Origin: Archaeoglobus sp. JdFR-24
GTDB taxonomy: Archaea; Halobacteriota; Archaeoglobi; Archaeoglobales; Archaeoglobaceae
Assembly (NCBI GenBank): GCA_002011215.1
Contig: MTML01000084.1
Coordinates: 1 to 26,368 of the forward strand
DNA length: 26,368 bases
Reading direction: 5' to 3'
Below, piece after piece: positions 17,931 to 25,807 of the stretch (position 1 is its first letter; each line of letters opens with the position of its first letter). The notes beneath the pieces are model-generated. The model did not search any database. It saw nothing but the letters and a program-made list of their open reading frames with translations, and had not been told where the DNA came from. The translations under genes and the position numbers were made by a program.

Positions 17931-18461
17931 ATGGGCGGTGAGGAAATAAAAGGTTTTAATGAAACGTATGATGCTGATAAAGTTATTGAAATCCTTAAAA
18001 TACTGGAAAATAATGCTCGTCTGACTTTCCGGGAAATATCAGAAATTACGGGGTTATCAGAAAAGGAAGTTGAAAAAATGATTGGAGAGAAAGAGAAGGA
18101 TGGAACAGTTCTAAAGTATAAAGCAATAATTGACTGGGAAAAAGTTGGTGAGGAATTCGTTGTGGCGGTTATCGATGTGAGAGTCAATCTTTCGAGAGAG
18201 AAAGGTTATGATGATATAGCAAAAAGAATTGCCAAGTTTCCTGAGGTACATGCGGTAAGGCTTGTGAGCGGAGAATACGATTTCCAGGTGGTTGTTAAGG
18301 GGAAATCGCTCAAGGAAGTATCCTTTTTTATTTCAGAAAAAATATCGACAATGCCAGAGGTAAGAGATACCAATACTCATTTCGTACTTAAAACTTATAA
18401 AGAGGAGGGAGTTCTTCTCTTCAGCGATGAAGAAGATAGGAGGCTGGCAATTGTCCCGTGA
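17931..18461 (+). CDS. Lrp/AsnC family transcription regulator
   Basis: This 176-aa protein has an N-terminal HTH (about residues 16-65: ILENNARLTFREISEITGLS and EKEVEKMI) and a C-terminal RAM ligand-binding domain (about 75-155: FVVAVIDVRVNL, VHAVRLVSGEYDFQVVVKG). Lrp-type proteins form dimers and octamers that sense amino acids. The start follows AGGTGG with 4 nt spacing. It overlaps the aminotransferase gene downstream by up to 35 nt, so it probably controls, or responds to a product of, that enzyme. The ligand is unknown. Confidence 0.92.
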   Translation: MGGEEIKGFNETYDADKVIEILKILENNARLTFREISEITGLSEKEVEKMIGEKEKDGTVLKYKAIIDWEKVGEEFVVAVIDVRVNLSREKGYDDIAKRIAKFPEVHAVRLVSGEYDFQVVVKGKSLKEVSFFISEKISTMPEVRDTNTHFVLKTYKEEGVLLFSDEEDRRLAIVP

Positions 18462-19626
18462 ATTTGGAGATGGAGAGAATAAAAAAGAAAGGATAAACAG
18501 AAATCTCCTGGAGATAAAACCATCAGGAATAAGAAAATTTTTCGATTTGATTAGTGGTAGAGAGGATGTTATAAGTCTTGGTGTGGGTGAACCCGATTTC
18601 CCGACGCCATGGAGAATAAGGGAGGAGATGATATATTCTCTTGAAAAAGGGATCACTTCTTATACATCGAATCAGGGTCTGATGGAGCTCAGGGAAGAGA
18701 TTTGTAGATATCACTCAAAATTTGGAGTTCAGACAGATGCTTCGCGAGTTATCGTTACCACTGGAGTGAGTGAAGGTTTTGATCTTGCTATGAGGGCAAT
18801 TGTCAATCCAGGAGATGTCGTGTTTGTTCCTGAGCCATGTTATGTTTCTTACAAGCCATTAACTATTCTCGCTGGAGGAAGAGCAGTCTCAATTCCCACA
18901 AACCCCACCTTTAAACTCACCTATGAGCTTATCTCCGAATACGCCAAGGAAACAAGACCAAAGGCTCTGATTTTGAACTACCCTTCCAATCCAACTGGTG
19001 TGAGCTATGGTAAAAAGGAACTTGAGGAGATAGCTGATGCTATTGTGGAAAATGACATGATTGTGATATCAGATGAAATCTATGCTGAACTGTCCTACAG
19101 CCATCCGCACATTTCCATTGCAGCACTTGAAGGGATGGAAGATCGTACAGTAATATTGAACGGTTTTTCAAAGGCTTTTGCGATGACCGGGTTGAGGGTG
19201 GGTTATATCATCGCTCCAGAAGACATAAGTGAAGCCGCCCTCAAGATACATCAGTATTCGATGTTATGTGCTCCTACAACAGCTCAGATAGGAGCTATTG
19301 AGGCTCTCAGGAATGGAGAAGATGAACTTGAAGCTATGAGAGCAGAATACATGCGAAGAAGGAACTTCTTCGTTAGAAAGTTGAATGAGTTTCTCGATAC
19401 AATAAAGCCAGAAGGCGCATTCTATGCCTTTCCAAGCGTTGAAAGTACAGGACTCAGCAGCGAGGAGTTTGCTGAGAGGTTGCTGATTGAGAAGAATGTT
19501 GCAGTTGTTCCTGGAAATGCCTTTGGCGAGTCTGGGGAAGGGTTCATAAGATGTGCATATGCTGTGAGTATGGAAAAATTGAAGGAAGCTGTTGAGAGAA
19601 TGCGGGAGTTTGTGGATGGTCTTTGA
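18427..19626 (+). CDS. Class I/II PLP-dependent aminotransferase (aspartate aminotransferase-like)
   Basis: The 399-aa fold-type I enzyme transfers amino groups between amino acids and 2-oxoacids. The motifs are complete: GVGEPDFPTP (53-62), YPSNPTG (185-191) with the PLP-contacting Asn188, DEIY with Asp216, and the Schiff-base Lys249 in NGFSKAFAMTGLRVGY. These fit the I-gamma aspartate aminotransferase group, but substrate range cannot be read from sequence. The start is uncertain: ATG 18427 lies inside the lrp gene, and TTG 18451 is the only nearby alternative. Homologues usually begin shortly before the segment here reading LLEIKPSGIRKFF, so the first 20 residues may be extra. Confidence 0.92.
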   Translation: MKKIGGWQLSREFGDGENKKERINRNLLEIKPSGIRKFFDLISGREDVISLGVGEPDFPTPWRIREEMIYSLEKGITSYTSNQGLMELREEICRYHSKFGVQTDASRVIVTTGVSEGFDLAMRAIVNPGDVVFVPEPCYVSYKPLTILAGGRAVSIPTNPTFKLTYELISEYAKETRPKALILNYPSNPTGVSYGKKELEEIADAIVENDMIVISDEIYAELSYSHPHISIAALEGMEDRTVILNGFSKAFAMTGLRVGYIIAPEDISEAALKIHQYSMLCAPTTAQIGAIEALRNGEDELEAMRAEYMRRRNFFVRKLNEFLDTIKPEGAFYAFPSVESTGLSSEEFAERLLIEKNVAVVPGNAFGESGEGFIRCAYAVSMEKLKEAVERMREFVDGL

Positions 19627-19665
19627 ATCTTATTTTAGTAGATTGGAGGGATAGTTAGATCAGAA

Positions 19666-21984
19666 TCACGGAAAATACTTGAAATCACATACATTTCTGT
19701 ATTTTTCCACGTCAGTCTCCCTCTTTAAACCTCTATTGATTTTCCTGATGATACTTATGGCTCCGATTCTGTTCAATGGGGTGTTGTTATTACCGCACTG
19801 ATAACTGTATGTACATCTTGGACACCCCTCTACTCTGTTACAGCTGCATTTTTCAAGAACCTCAAGGGAGATCTTGAAGGCTTTCTGGAGCCGCTTGAAA
19901 AGAAGTTTACTTAGACCACTTCCGCCAAACGAAGCGTCATAAACAAAAATATCGCCTTCTGGAGTTGAAATACCACCCATCTGAGCACTCCCACCTCCGG
20001 TTATTATATCACTCGTTTCAATGAGAACGTGCTCGAGTGCATGAAAGCTTCCGGCGAAATAGTCATCGTATTCCATAGACTCTGGAAATGGGGCAGAAAA
20101 TAGGAATCCTTTAGTTTTGAAGGTGTATGAAACGGGATCATCTAGATATCTGACTCTTTTTTTCTCATATGTGTGGATATCTTTCTCAACATAACCGAAA
20201 ACATTTATGGTTATCTCCATCGAACAGTAGCAGGAATGCACGATTCCAGCCATTTCATCTTCAATATCGAGAATAACGGGAATTGAGGTGTAAAGTGGGA
20301 ATGTGATGTATCCTGTTGTGGTATTTATGAAATGAGCTTCTTTTTTATCCATATCGAGCCGGGTGCACAGCAACCTCTCACCGTTATGGATGAGTATGCT
20401 TCCTGGAAACATCTCTTTTATTGCAACTGGAAGTACTCTCTCACCAATCACCCTGCCATCTTTAATCATTTTGATGGATTCGCCAATTCCGCGCATGCTG
20501 AAGTTTCTCATAATTTCTATTCCTTTCTGTGTGGGCAATATGACTCCATCAAACTCCTGTGCAAAACCATTCAAAAGAATCAGTTTAAGAATCTCCCTTT
20601 GCTTTTCATCCAATTCTTTTATCTGTAATGGTCTCTCGATGACCATTGAGAGGATCTGATACTTCATAATTTCTTCGTTGTACCTTTCAACATAACCAAA
20701 ATTCTCGCTTTTGAAATATTCTTCTGGAAACTCTCTATAATAATTGCTTATAGCATCGTCTTCTCTCATCAGAAGAACACCAATGCTCTCCTGCCCCATT
20801 CTCCCGGCTCTTCCCACTCTCTGCTGAAACTGGGGATAGTTAACGAGCTCTGAGACAACAACATCAACGTCTCCGATGTCAACTCCAAGTTCAAGAGTTG
20901 AGGTTGAAACAACCACATTTATCTTTCCCGATCTGAAGTAGTTCTCGACAAAACTTCTGACATCTTTTGTCAATCCTCCTTTGTGTACTGCCGCTTTTAT
21001 TCCTTCTCTGTTGAGCAACCATGCAAATGTCTCTACTGCTTTGTAGCTGTTTCCAAAAACAATCACTTTTCTATCGGGAACGGCTCTTACGATTTCCCTC
21101 AGAGATGAATATATGTTTGGGGAGCACCTCATTACCAAGTGCATTCTTCCCTTTCTGTGCTCTCCATCGATCCATATGAAGTCTCTGTCGAAAAGAGCAG
21201 TTGCAAATTCTTCTGCATTTGAAATCGTTGCTGAAGCACTTGCAATTTGAAAATCTGAAAATCTTGATAGTCTCTTCACGAGATAATAAAGATTTGTGCC
21301 CAGTACACCCGTGTAGTAATGTAATTCATCAACTGCGAGGAATTTTAGATCTCTAACCACTCTTCTGAAACTCTCCGTATTTCGCAAATGATAATCGATC
21401 ATATCAGGATTGGAAAGGATTATGTCGCTCCTTCCAACAAAAACGTCTCTTCTCTCACTTTCAGCAGAATCACCATCGAATCGTGTAACCTCTAAACCTG
21501 CTGACGAACCATAATATCTGATTTTTATTTCCTGATCTGCTGCAAGGGCCTTTGTGGGATAGATGATGATCCCTTTACCGCCTTCTTTGGCTATTCTTTC
21601 AATCATGGGTATTACAAATGCCTCTGTTTTTCCAAAGCCAGTTGGAGCAGTTATAACTGCGTTTTTTCCTGAACGCAAAACATCAATTGCCCGTTTCTGA
21701 AAACTGTAAAGTTTTTTTATTCCTCTTGACTCGAGAGCTGCAATCAATTCATTTGGAAGATCATCACCCAGATCGAGTGACGGCATGGGGTTGTATGGTT
21801 CAAAAACCTTGTAATGAGCTATTTCATCATCTGTATCGAAAAGTGGTTTGAGTTTACTCTCGCCTGAAATTTCCCTGAAAAGCCTTAAATTTTTCTCTCT
21901 TCTGATCCCCTTTTTACATATACATCTCTTTTTTATTCGGCCGCATTTCTGACAGAAAAATTCACTCGCTTCAGCAGTTTCCAT
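19666..21984 (-). CDS. Hrq1/MrfA-like superfamily 2 helicase with DUF1998 domain
   Basis: This 772-aa DNA helicase belongs to COG1205. The N-terminus has a small zinc-binding candidate (Cys11, 14, 21, 23 in CQKCGRIKKRCICK). The helicase core has Walker A APTGFGKT (113-120), a DELH box (219-222), SASAT motif III and a GRAGRMGQ motif VI. The C-terminal DUF1998 region has CYC and a cluster Cys713, 715, 721, 724, 730 (CSCNRVEGCPRCTYSYQCGN) that binds zinc or iron in relatives. Bacterial MrfA and fungal Hrq1 act in repair of mitomycin or crosslink damage; a repair role here is inferred. The start follows GGAGGTC with 8 nt spacing. Confidence 0.92.
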   Translation of the reverse strand: METAEASEFFCQKCGRIKKRCICKKGIRREKNLRLFREISGESKLKPLFDTDDEIAHYKVFEPYNPMPSLDLGDDLPNELIAALESRGIKKLYSFQKRAIDVLRSGKNAVITAPTGFGKTEAFVIPMIERIAKEGGKGIIIYPTKALAADQEIKIRYYGSSAGLEVTRFDGDSAESERRDVFVGRSDIILSNPDMIDYHLRNTESFRRVVRDLKFLAVDELHYYTGVLGTNLYYLVKRLSRFSDFQIASASATISNAEEFATALFDRDFIWIDGEHRKGRMHLVMRCSPNIYSSLREIVRAVPDRKVIVFGNSYKAVETFAWLLNREGIKAAVHKGGLTKDVRSFVENYFRSGKINVVVSTSTLELGVDIGDVDVVVSELVNYPQFQQRVGRAGRMGQESIGVLLMREDDAISNYYREFPEEYFKSENFGYVERYNEEIMKYQILSMVIERPLQIKELDEKQREILKLILLNGFAQEFDGVILPTQKGIEIMRNFSMRGIGESIKMIKDGRVIGERVLPVAIKEMFPGSILIHNGERLLCTRLDMDKKEAHFINTTTGYITFPLYTSIPVILDIEDEMAGIVHSCYCSMEITINVFGYVEKDIHTYEKKRVRYLDDPVSYTFKTKGFLFSAPFPESMEYDDYFAGSFHALEHVLIETSDIITGGGSAQMGGISTPEGDIFVYDASFGGSGLSKLLFKRLQKAFKISLEVLEKCSCNRVEGCPRCTYSYQCGNNNTPLNRIGAISIIRKINRGLKRETDVEKYRNVCDFKYFP

Positions 21985-22027
21985 ATGAAGATGACCTCCT
22001 TATCTAATCTGGCTTCGGACTTGCCTG

Positions 22028-22040
22028 CCTATTTAATAAG
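22028..22040 (-). promoter_or_regulatory. TATA box of the helicase gene
   Basis: CTTATTAAATAGG on the minus strand is centred about 50 nt before the helicase ATG. Initiation about 26 nt downstream gives a leader of roughly 25 nt that includes the GGAGGTC SD. Confidence 0.45.
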
Positions 22041-22095
22041 CGTCAATCTATTAAAACATGTGTGTGGTTTGAAAGTGGTTGAAATAGTTAGTAAC

Positions 22096-22121
22096 ACCAG
22101 AAGCTATAACCAGAAGCTATA
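22096..22121 (+). repeat. Tandem 13-bp direct repeat upstream of the asparagine-synthetase-like gene
   Basis: ACCAGAAGCTATA occurs twice with no gap (22096-22108 and 22109-22121). The second copy merges into GCTATAATATC, which can itself serve as the TATA box of the downstream gene, with transcription starting near 22145 and a leader of about 45 nt. The repeat could be a regulator site or a simple replication slip. Confidence 0.6.
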
Positions 22122-22192
22122 ATATCTAAAACCTGAAATCGTATGTGATAATGTTTGCGACAAGAAAGATAGAATAATAAAGAGGTGCGTAA

Positions 22193-23371
22193 ATGTCGAT
22201 ATTTGCATTTGCTGAGGTGAAGGGAGGAAGAGCTGAGAGAATATTTGCAAGTTGCAGGTATCCGTCAAAGGAAAAGGGCAACCTCTTCTTTGACTTTGAA
22301 GGTGAAATGAATCTGAAAGATGCTGAAGAGCTACCTTTAAGGTTAAACGGGTTCTATGCAATGCTCGCGATAAGACCATCGCATATCCTGGTCTCAAGAG
22401 ATGTAATTGGGGGAAAGCCTCTATACTACAGCCCCTTTGATCTCTCATTTTCATCTTTTAAGGGGTATTTTGACCATCCCGGTGATGTGGTGGAGGTTAT
22501 GCCTGGCGAAGTCATCAAATTGGGTTATGATGGAACAGTTATCGAAAGAAAACTTTTCCGTTTTGAGGATGTTTTCAAGCCAATCCCCAGGAGTCTGGAG
22601 GAACATGAAAAGGAGATAGAAAAAATCTTGAAGAATTTTGACCCCGGGTTCAGTTGTATAGCCTTCTCCGGTGGTATCGATTCGTCATTGCTCGCTTCAA
22701 TTTATGATTGTGAACTCATTTCTGTCACCTCAAATTCCGGTGAAAAGGAATGGCTGATAAAAGCAGGAAAAATGCTTGGACGGGAAGTGAACATTAGAGA
22801 TTTTAATGAAGCCAGGATTAGGGAGATTTTGCCTGAAGTGGTTAAGGCAATTGAAACCTCAAATCCTTTGCAGGTCTCAATAGCCATTCCAGTTTATCTT
22901 ACGCTTGAATTTGCTAGGGAACTCGGCTACTCAAATGTTGTTTTCGGGCAGGGGGCAGATGAACTCTTTGGAGGGTACATGAGGTACACAACTCTGCAAA
23001 ATTTTGAACTTGAATCCGCGCTTATCGATGATGTCAGAAATCTTGGCAGGAACAATCTGGTTAGAGACTCAAAAATTGCCTATTCTCTTGAGATGAAACT
23101 CCTCCTCCCGTATTTGCAGTGGGACATGATAAGAGAGGCCATTTCAATTCCACCTGGAGAGAAAGTCAAGAGAGTCAATGGCGATGTCATACGAAAATAT
23201 ATTTTGAGAAAGGTTGCGCTCGGGTATTTACCTGAAGAGATAGCATTAAGAGACAAAAAAGCGGTACAGTATTCCACAGGTACAGTAAATATCTTGAGAA
23301 AAATAGCAAGAAAGGAAGGGATGAATCTTGAAAGATATCTCGAGAAAATCAGAAAAAAGGAAAAAGAATGA
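22193..23371 (+). CDS. Asparagine-synthetase-like protein without the glutaminase cysteine
   Basis: The 392-aa protein resembles AsnB. Its N-terminal part (1-125) keeps class II amidotransferase segments (LNGFYAMLAI, LVSRDVIGGKPLYYS) but begins MSIFAF and is shortened. The catalytic N-terminal Cys2 is absent, so glutamine cannot be the nitrogen donor by the usual route. The synthetase domain is intact: PP-loop FSGGIDSS (158-165), and FGQGADELFGGY further on. It should adenylate a carboxylate and use free ammonia or another nucleophile. It could make asparagine or perform another AsnB-type amidation. The start follows GAGGTG with 5 nt spacing. The 3' end overlaps a cysteine-cluster gene by about 44 nt. 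Confidence 0.85.
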   Translation: MSIFAFAEVKGGRAERIFASCRYPSKEKGNLFFDFEGEMNLKDAEELPLRLNGFYAMLAIRPSHILVSRDVIGGKPLYYSPFDLSFSSFKGYFDHPGDVVEVMPGEVIKLGYDGTVIERKLFRFEDVFKPIPRSLEEHEKEIEKILKNFDPGFSCIAFSGGIDSSLLASIYDCELISVTSNSGEKEWLIKAGKMLGREVNIRDFNEARIREILPEVVKAIETSNPLQVSIAIPVYLTLEFARELGYSNVVFGQGADELFGGYMRYTTLQNFELESALIDDVRNLGRNNLVRDSKIAYSLEMKLLLPYLQWDMIREAISIPPGEKVKRVNGDVIRKYILRKVALGYLPEEIALRDKKAVQYSTGTVNILRKIARKEGMNLERYLEKIRKKEKE

Positions 23372-23771
23372 CTATGGTTATTTTTTTGAAGTGAACTGCA
23401 AAACTGATGATGGATACTGTGGAAAGTGCTGCATAAATACAGAAATGCCACTGACTGAGAAGGACATCAGGAGAATAGAGAAGCTTGGATATTCAAGGGA
23501 AGATTTTACAGCTAATGTGGATGGAATATCTCAGCTCAGAAATATTGGTGGGGAATGTTTCTTTCTTGAGAAAAGAAGATGCAAAATTTATGAGTTTCGA
23601 CCGGAAGGATGCAGAATATATCCTCTTGTCCTGAACAAGAAAAACGAAGTGGTTCTGGACTCCCATTGCCCCCTTGGAGAAAAAATTGGAAATAATATCA
23701 GATCGGAGGATAGGAAAAAAGCAAAAGAAATTCTTCTCAAGCTTGTAAGCGAAATTTACGGTGATCTTTAA
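23328..23771 (+). CDS. CxxxCC cysteine-cluster protein (YkgJ/UPF0153 family)
   Basis: The product has up to 147 aa. The PF03692 cysteine pattern is complete: GYCGKCC (CxxCC), then ECFFLEKRRC, then RPEGCRIYPL, then HCPLG, expected to bind zinc or an Fe-S cluster. Function in this family is not settled. The only good upstream start is TTG 23328, which lies inside the preceding gene; GTG 23391 would be the next, but it removes the sequence just before the first cysteine. The long overlap implies coupled expression with the asparagine-synthetase homologue. Confidence 0.8.
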   Translation: MKDISRKSEKRKKNDYGYFFEVNCKTDDGYCGKCCINTEMPLTEKDIRRIEKLGYSREDFTANVDGISQLRNIGGECFFLEKRRCKIYEFRPEGCRIYPLVLNKKNEVVLDSHCPLGEKIGNNIRSEDRKKAKEILLKLVSEIYGDL

Positions 23772-23866
23772 AACTGTAAAACTTGTAACCGAAGTTTATG
23801 AATTAAGTGCAGTCTTTGCTCTGCCTGCTCGAATAGGCAATTATTCAAACTTCAGCGTTCAAAACC

Positions 23867-24763
23867 TCAAATCAGAGAAAGTAAAAATTCGGCAAGCTTT
23901 ATGGCATCCTCCTTCGACTTCATTATTGTAGATGTGGCAACCACTTCAATATCATCTAACTTCAAGTCTTCGTCTGCCCTGTCAACAACCAGCACATCAA
24001 GAAAATCTCTGTAAATTCTGGCAACACCTCCAGGAGAGACCTCAACATTCAATGCTTGCATAAATTTTCCTGCGGGCCCGCTTACGGGCTGGTTTCCTAT
24101 GAGTGGTGAAACAGCAATTACCTTTTTTGTCTTCAGAACCTCTCCATATCCTGGAACTGAGATTATGGGGCCTATGCTGGTAACGGGATTGCTTGGACCG
24201 ATTATTATGGTTTTACAGTTATCCAGAGCCTTTTTGACCTCTTCGGGAATACTGGCATCCTCCACACCTTTCACTTTCACTCTTTTAACCTCTGGTTCAC
24301 CCCTCTTCAAAACCCAGAACTCCTGGAAATGCATATCTCCATACTCTGTTTCGATGATTGTTGAAACCTCCTCGTTGCACATCGGGAAAATATCCTGTTT
24401 TATTCCGAACCCCTTCTTGAGTATTCTTGTTGCCTCAACAAGGCTTTTCCCACTCCTCAGAAGCTCACTTCGAAAAATATGTGTGCATCTATCGAGATCA
24501 CCAATCTTCATCCCCTCATCATGGCCAATTTTTTTGAGGTGTTCGTGTGTAATGAACGTATCTCTCTCAACTCCCCACCACTTTTCTGTGTCAATGATTC
24601 CCGCTAGTGTGTAGATCACAGAATCGATATCTGGACAGACCTTGTTTCCTGAAACCCACACATCCTCACCCGTATTTACAACCACACAGAAGTCGTCGAG
24701 GATTTCTTTCAAACCCCACAGCAGCTTTGGAGTTCCGGTTCCGCCTGAGAATATGGCTATCAT
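23867..24763 (-). CDS. cofD: 2-phospho-L-lactate transferase of F420 biosynthesis
   Basis: CofD joins the activated 2-phospholactyl group (LPPG; a related precursor in some species) to the deazaflavin Fo, giving F420-0. I start at ATG 24763 (298 aa, [18 protein letters not shown]), because CofD proteins begin close to the [10 protein letters not shown] motif and TGTGAT lies 4 nt upstream. A GTG at 24772 falls in that SD region. Other CofD features are [18 protein letters not shown] (Fo and metal site) and [13 protein letters not shown]. It lies 18 nt after an upstream nucleotidyltransferase gene, probably in one operon. F420 biosynthesis fits a methanogen-related or sulfate- or iron-reducing euryarchaeon. 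Confidence 0.95.
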   Translation of the reverse strand: MIAIFSGGTGTPKLLWGLKEILDDFCVVVNTGEDVWVSGNKVCPDIDSVIYTLAGIIDTEKWWGVERDTFITHEHLKKIGHDEGMKIGDLDRCTHIFRSELLRSGKSLVEATRILKKGFGIKQDIFPMCNEEVSTIIETEYGDMHFQEFWVLKRGEPEVKRVKVKGVEDASIPEEVKKALDNCKTIIIGPSNPVTSIGPIISVPGYGEVLKTKKVIAVSPLIGNQPVSGPAGKFMQALNVEVSPGGVARIYRDFLDVLVVDRADEDLKLDDIEVVATSTIMKSKEDAIKLAEFLLSLI

Positions 24764-24781
24764 CTCTATCACATCCGGGCT

Positions 24782-25807
24782 TTAATATATCTGTCTCTGA
24801 TCCTTCTTCCATGATTCAAATTCATCCATAAGCCCTGTTTTTTCGAGGAAGTCTAAGGAAACGATGTATTCGTCCTCAACTTCTCTCGAAGTCCCGACGA
24901 TGAGATATTTCTCACCATCAATAATCTCAACATCTCCACGGGCCTCAATGACTTCTCCGACAAGAGCCTGACCCACATAAGTATGGGTAAAACAAAGAAT
25001 TGCCTTCACTTCGGAATGCTCGATCGGATAATAGGCGGGGTAATCGAAAGTCAGGGAATTATTCTTAAGTCTGGCTCTGACGATCATTTTTGCCATCTTT
25101 TTACCCTTCTCTTCAGGAATTGGTTTTTTAAGCTCTTCGTAGTCTCTGACATATAGCAGATCAAAATATGTTGATCCGAGCATAGCCCTGTGGTATTTTC
25201 TTCTCTCATGAGCAAGGAATATGTCAAAGGGGACGTTAACTTTCCTCTTTGCGTATATGAAGTTCCATGTATTCTCCGTTGGTTCACTGACTTTTCCACT
25301 CTCGATTCCCTTTTTAATTCTTTTCTGACCCTCAAACCAAAATTTACCGTACATTATAAAATCGATATCACTGTCATTCATTTCAAGGCCAATGAGCCTC
25401 GAACCGGTGACACCCATTTTGCTCTCAGGGATTCCACTGAAAAATTCCACAACCTTTCTTACTTCCCTGTCCTCAATGGTTGAAATTCTCTCCTCTGGTT
25501 TAAAAATCTCTTCTATGTCCTCAACAGGAACAATAAATACTCCTTTATCCTTTCTGTAATATTTGAGATTTTTGGTCAGAGAGAAGTCAATAGCCTCTTT
25601 ATGTAGGAGTTTTCTGTACCTCTTACCATCTCTGGAAATCCTTTCACCGTCAGTGGAGGGAACGTATCTGAGAAATGACTTCACACCTTCTTTATGATCA
25701 TAACCAACAACTGAAAAGAAGTACCCCCTGGCCTTTATGAAATCCCTCAGCCTAAGTGCTTTATTTGGTTCGTATATGCTTTCATTTTTTCTCATTGGGT
25801 TACTCAT
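24782..25807 (-). CDS. Predicted nucleotidyltransferase (Pol beta fold, COG2413-like)
   Basis: The protein has 341 aa. In the middle the minimal nucleotidyltransferase signature is visible: VTGSRLIGL (133-141, the GS motif), DSDIDF with Asp147 and Asp149, and a third acidic residue Asp195 in PFDIF. The N-terminal 100 residues (KALRLRDFIKARGYFFSVVG and KRYRKLLHKEA) are unfamiliar. This architecture resembles uncharacterised archaeal COG2413 proteins. It overlaps the upstream zinc-finger gene by 4 nt and is followed by cofD after 18 nt. The substrate is unknown; a link with F420 is suggested only by neighbourhood. Confidence 0.75.
   Translation of the reverse strand: MSNPMRKNESIYEPNKALRLRDFIKARGYFFSVVGYDHKEGVKSFLRYVPSTDGERISRDGKRYRKLLHKEAIDFSLTKNLKYYRKDKGVFIVPVEDIEEIFKPEERISTIEDREVRKVVEFFSGIPESKMGVTGSRLIGLEMNDSDIDFIMYGKFWFEGQKRIKKGIESGKVSEPTENTWNFIYAKRKVNVPFDIFLAHERRKYHRAMLGSTYFDLLYVRDYEELKKPIPEEKGKKMAKMIVRARLKNNSLTFDYPAYYPIEHSEVKAILCFTHTYVGQALVGEVIEARGDVEIIDGEKYLIVGTSREVEDEYIVSLDFLEKTGLMDEFESWKKDQRQIY

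Noticed and set aside
24099..24614. A 171-codon plus-strand frame across cofD
   Set aside because: It is the complement of clear CofD coding sequence and has no family features.
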